From positions 220,530 to 284,529 of the forward strand of contig NZ_VOXD01000003.1 of the NCBI RefSeq assembly GCF_008014675.1: DNA of 64,000 nt, given 5' to 3'. The translations under genes were made by a program, and so were the position numbers. Shown here piece by piece: positions 61,461 to 64,000 of the stretch (position 1 is its first letter; every line of letters begins with the position of its first letter). The notes below the pieces were generated by a model, which saw nothing but the letters and a program-made list of their open reading frames with translations, was not told the DNA's origin and searched no databases. Origin of the DNA: Neolewinella aurantiaca (GTDB lineage Bacteria; Bacteroidota; Bacteroidia; Chitinophagales; Saprospiraceae).

Positions 61461-61948
61461 TCCGTTTGTTTGGGGTAAAGGTAGGCGATGCGTTTAGCAC
61501 CTTCTAGGGTAAAGTCTTTCCATTCATCAACGTCTGAACGGGCGCCAACGATGCCACAGGTAGGCACGTTTTCGAGGTATACGTCGTTTTTAAGCCGGTT
61601 GGCCAGGTCGGTATACCCGGGATTATGGCCGAAAATCAGAACAGTTTCCCATTCATCGGGAAGTTTTTTAATTTGTGCTTCGATAGTTTGAGGCGATGCG
61701 TGGTAGAGTTCCCGGAGGTAAATGGTGTTTTCCACAGACAATATATCCTTAAAATAGGCCGCTGTCTGGCGGGTGCGTTTTGCCGTGGAAGACAAGAGTC
61801 CATCCGGGGCAACATCAATGCCAAGCAGGCGTCGGGCCATTACGGGGCCGTCGCGTCGGCCGCGTTTATTGAGTGGCCGGCTGTGATCGTCAAGTGTGGG
61901 GTCATCCCAACTGGATTTCGCGTGGCGGATAAAGTATAGGGTTCTCAT
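61457..61948 (-). CDS. SixA-like histidine phosphatase
   Basis: The 163-residue protein is in the histidine phosphatase superfamily: the RHG motif near the N-terminus (YFIRHAKSSWDDP), the second Arg in LSSTAKRTRQTAAYF, and the second catalytic His in LIFGHNPGYTDLANRL. SixA removes phosphate from histidine-containing phosphotransfer proteins in E. coli; the substrate here is unknown. It forms an operon with the DUF4296 gene. Confidence 0.9.
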   Translation of the reverse strand: MRTLYFIRHAKSSWDDPTLDDHSRPLNKRGRRDGPVMARRLLGIDVAPDGLLSSTAKRTRQTAAYFKDILSVENTIYLRELYHASPQTIEAQIKKLPDEWETVLIFGHNPGYTDLANRLKNDVYLENVPTCGIVGARSDVDEWKDFTLEGAKRIAYLYPKQTE

Positions 61949-62005
61949 TAATTCTGCTTCACGTTGTTTTAATCTTGAGTTAACAGTCGAGAGGGTCAGT
62001 TAACT

Positions 62006-62013
62006 TAATTTTG
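62006..62013 (+). promoter_or_regulatory. -7 box of the two-component operon
   Basis: TAATTTTG fits TAnnTTTG and lies 70 bp before the ATG at 62083. It also makes a start further upstream (62011) impossible, since that overlaps the box. Confidence 0.6.
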
Positions 62014-62082
62014 CGGCTGCTGTTAAAAATCAAACACGCCGAATACAAAAAAGTACCGGTCTGTTCTCAAAACCTGCATTGT

Positions 62083-62763
62083 ATGAACCAGGCTAAGATA
62101 CTCCTTGTTGACGACGAACCTGATATCCTTGAAATTCTCGAGTACAATCTGAAGAAAGAAGGCTACGAAGTAGCTACTGCCGACAACGGCGAACAAGGAC
62201 TTAAGCGGGCCAAAGAGTTTAAACCAGACCTTATCATCCTCGACATCATGATGCCGATCATGGATGGTGTGGAGGTTTGCCGCCAACTCCGGGCTGAAAA
62301 CGACTTCGATAGTACCATCATTACTTTCCTTACCGCGAGAGAGGAGGACTACAGTCAGATCGCAGCTTTGGATACCGGAGGGGACGACTACATCACCAAG
62401 CCCATACGCCCCCGTGTATTCCTGAGTCGGGTCAAGGCACTGCTTCGCCGCGGTGTCCGTAAGGTAGAGGAAGCGCCAACCCTGATCACGATCGGAGACA
62501 TTGAGATTGATCTGGAACAGATAGTTGTGCGCCGCGGCAGCGAGCGTATCGAACTCGCTAAGAAAGAATTCGATCTTCTTACTCTGCTGGCGTCTAAGCC
62601 GGGCAAAGTCTTCAGCCGTGATGAGATATTCAACCGTGTCTGGGGTGCTGATGTTATCGTAGGTAACCGAACGATTGACGTTCACATCCGCAAATTGCGT
62701 GAAAAGCTCGGGGACCATTACATCAAAACAATCAAGGGGATTGGTTACAAATTCGTCTTTTAA
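62083..62763 (+). CDS. OmpR/PhoB family response regulator
   Basis: The 226-residue protein has a receiver domain (1-120) with the acidic pocket VDDEPD, the phosphoacceptor Asp54 in LIILDIMMP, the Thr in FLTARE and the Lys in DYITKPIRP. The C-terminal winged helix (about 130-226) contains ELAKKEFDLLTLLASKPGKVFSRDEIF and RTIDVHIRKLREKLGDHYIKTIKGIGYKF. Similarity is to PhoB. It forms one unit with the kinase gene that starts directly after its stop codon. Confidence 0.94.
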   Translation: MNQAKILLVDDEPDILEILEYNLKKEGYEVATADNGEQGLKRAKEFKPDLIILDIMMPIMDGVEVCRQLRAENDFDSTIITFLTAREEDYSQIAALDTGGDDYITKPIRPRVFLSRVKALLRRGVRKVEEAPTLITIGDIEIDLEQIVVRRGSERIELAKKEFDLLTLLASKPGKVFSRDEIFNRVWGADVIVGNRTIDVHIRKLREKLGDHYIKTIKGIGYKFVF

Positions 62764-63810
62764 TTGCTGAAAAACAGTACTCCACGTCAAATTGCTCTCC
62801 GCGCCGCTGCAACCATCGGCGGTGCCCTTTTGGGGATATTACTTGTACTTAAGGCTTTTGTGCCGGAAGTACCCTGGTTGGTCATTGTATTGGTGCCGCC
62901 GTGCAGTGTGGCCATTGCCCACTTCGTGGTGCTTACTTATATCGACCGTTACATTTACCGAAAGATTAAGCTGATCTACAAAACCATTCACCAGCAAAAG
63001 GTCTCCTCAGACCTCAAGCGGGAAGGGGTAGACCTCGACCAGCCCATCATCGACGATGTTGAGCAGGAGGTGGAAGAGTGGGCTAAGAAGCAGCAGCAGC
63101 AGATCGATCAGTACGAACGCTTTGCTGAATACCGCCGGCGGTACGTAGGCGATATTAGTCACGAACTCAAAACGCCCATCTTCAATATTCAGGGCTACCT
63201 GCACACCCTGCTGGAGGGTGGGTACCACGACGAGAAGATCTCGATGAGCTTCCTCAAAAAGGCGGCTAAAAATGTTGAACGGCTGCAAACGATCGTGGAA
63301 GATCTCAGTGCAATCAGCCGCCTGGAAAGTGGAGAACTAATTCTTGACACCGAACCTTTCGACATCAAAGCGCTCGCGACCGAAGTTTTCGAGGAACTCG
63401 AGATGAAGAGCAAGGAGGCCAAGATAGAACTTGGCTACAAATCCGGAGCAGATACGGGCTTCATGGTTATGGCCGACCGGGAGAGTATCCGGCAGGTACT
63501 GGTTAATCTGGTTACCAACAGTCTTAAGTACGGTGATGTGGGTGGCTCCACCCGCATTGGCTTCTACGACATGGAATCGTACATCCTCTGCGAGGTTGCA
63601 GACAACGGCATCGGTATCCCCGAAAAGCACCTGCCGCACGTTTTCGACCGCTTTTACCGGGTCGATAAAAGCCGCAGCCGTCAGAAAGGTGGCTCGGGGC
63701 TGGGCCTCGCTATCGTAAAGCACATCATGGAGGCGCACCAACAGACGATCAACGTGCGCAGTTCGCCGGGGCTGGGCAGTACCTTCGGGATTACGCTGGC
63801 AAAGGCGTAG
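62764..63810 (+). CDS. PhoR-like sensor histidine kinase
   Basis: The frame starts with TTG immediately after the response regulator stop (TAATTG), so translation is almost certainly coupled. The 348-residue protein has two membrane helices (about 10-30 and 36-58), a coiled-coil linker, a HisKA domain with the phosphoacceptor His133 in YVGDISHELKTPIFNIQGYL, and a HATPase_c domain with the N box NLVTNSLKYGD, G1 EVADNGIGIPEKHL, and G2 GGSGLGLAIVKHI. No periplasmic sensing domain is present between the helices. Matches PhoR of the PhoB/PhoR pair; the signal is unknown. Confidence 0.93.
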   Translation: MLKNSTPRQIALRAAATIGGALLGILLVLKAFVPEVPWLVIVLVPPCSVAIAHFVVLTYIDRYIYRKIKLIYKTIHQQKVSSDLKREGVDLDQPIIDDVEQEVEEWAKKQQQQIDQYERFAEYRRRYVGDISHELKTPIFNIQGYLHTLLEGGYHDEKISMSFLKKAAKNVERLQTIVEDLSAISRLESGELILDTEPFDIKALATEVFEELEMKSKEAKIELGYKSGADTGFMVMADRESIRQVLVNLVTNSLKYGDVGGSTRIGFYDMESYILCEVADNGIGIPEKHLPHVFDRFYRVDKSRSRQKGGSGLGLAIVKHIMEAHQQTINVRSSPGLGSTFGITLAKA

Positions 63811-63926
63811 AGGACGAAGACTTAATCTCGTGCAGCAAGTTAATTCGTTGCCGGTGAAAGGACTGATTCCGGCGCGACCCTTTAAGTTTGTGCTGAGGCA
63901 ATCGGCCTATACATAGAGAAAGCAAA

Positions 63927-63994
63927 AATGTGTAACTTGAATTGATGAGCCGCCGCCGTTAGGAGGATGGCGGTCATCAATCAAGCTACACATT
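63927..63994. repeat. 68-bp imperfect palindrome
   Basis: The left arm starting AATGTGTAACTTGA (63927) and the right arm ending AAGCTACACATT (63994) pair over about 26 bases with one mismatch and two single-base bulges, ending in GCCGCC/GGCGG around a loop of about 14 bases. It lies 117 bp after the kinase stop near the window end. No T-run. Confidence 0.75.
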
Positions 63995-64000
63995 CGTAAA

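Overview
The window looks like a chromosomal segment of a free-living Bacteroidota, most likely the Saprospiria/Lewinella side (inference). Supporting evidence: a SusC/SusD pair, a gliding-motility lipoprotein (GldH), a CHU_C-type C-terminal domain, several Bacteroidota-restricted families (DUF4294, DUF4296, DUF5683, HU-SPOR, LptD_2-like), the short primary sigma factor, and about a dozen promoters with the Bacteroidota -7 box TAnnTTTG. I see no rRNA, tRNA, CRISPR array, integrase or transposase gene.

Layout. 1-9 kb: truncated prolyl oligopeptidase lipoprotein (minus), a 1.2-kb gene-free stretch with two palindromic elements, susC-susD, and a secreted Cys-rich repeat protein with a CHU_C domain. 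9-13.9 kb: rplT-rpmI, divergent grpE-dnaJ, gldH, rpoD. 14-24 kb: envelope genes (repeat/PG-binding protein, DUF4294, M23 peptidase, triple-LysM protein, CorC-like transporter) and an aminotransferase. 24-34 kb: SGNH lipoprotein, fatty acid hydroxylase, parB-DUF5683, glgB, a glycogen-binding-domain/Lys-Ala/HhH fusion, a CAT-like acetyltransferase, pyrG. 34-45 kb: two-lobed aspartic protease, putative porin, the F-type ATP synthase operon atpBEFHAG (beta and epsilon genes absent), ankyrin protein, AI-2E permease. 45-64 kb: HEPN-domain protein, amidase divergent from lptD, YkgJ-like protein, TlpA-like lipoprotein, prfA, MepA-like endopeptidase, degenerate Nudix-like protein, HU-SPOR protein, Gmad2-like lipoprotein, AraC regulator beside a divergent secreted protein, sixA-DUF4296, and a PhoB/PhoR-like two-component pair.

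Most unusual content. An 18-bp sequence, GGCGCGGCCGCAGGTGCA, occurs perfectly six times and in about eleven further degraded copies. Copies often sit as inverted pairs 105-132 bp apart, enclosing small hairpins. Most are between genes, but one whole pair lies inside the 5' part of lptD, and single copies lie inside three other genes, in signal-peptide or linker regions and in different reading frames. So the DNA, not the peptide, is what is conserved. A second set of unrelated but similarly sized palindromes (about 70-215 bp) is found mainly behind genes. One of them fills the lptD/YkgJ convergent gap exactly and keeps its four small hairpins through compensatory differences between its two halves. 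Together these look like short non-autonomous palindromic elements (MITE/REP-like), some apparently serving as two-way gene boundaries and some absorbed into coding sequence; mobility and function are inference.

Functionally the window is mostly housekeeping (translation, chaperones, ATP synthesis, CTP synthesis, segregation) mixed with outer-membrane and peptidoglycan maintenance (lptD, amidase, MepA-like, M23, LysM, SPOR proteins).
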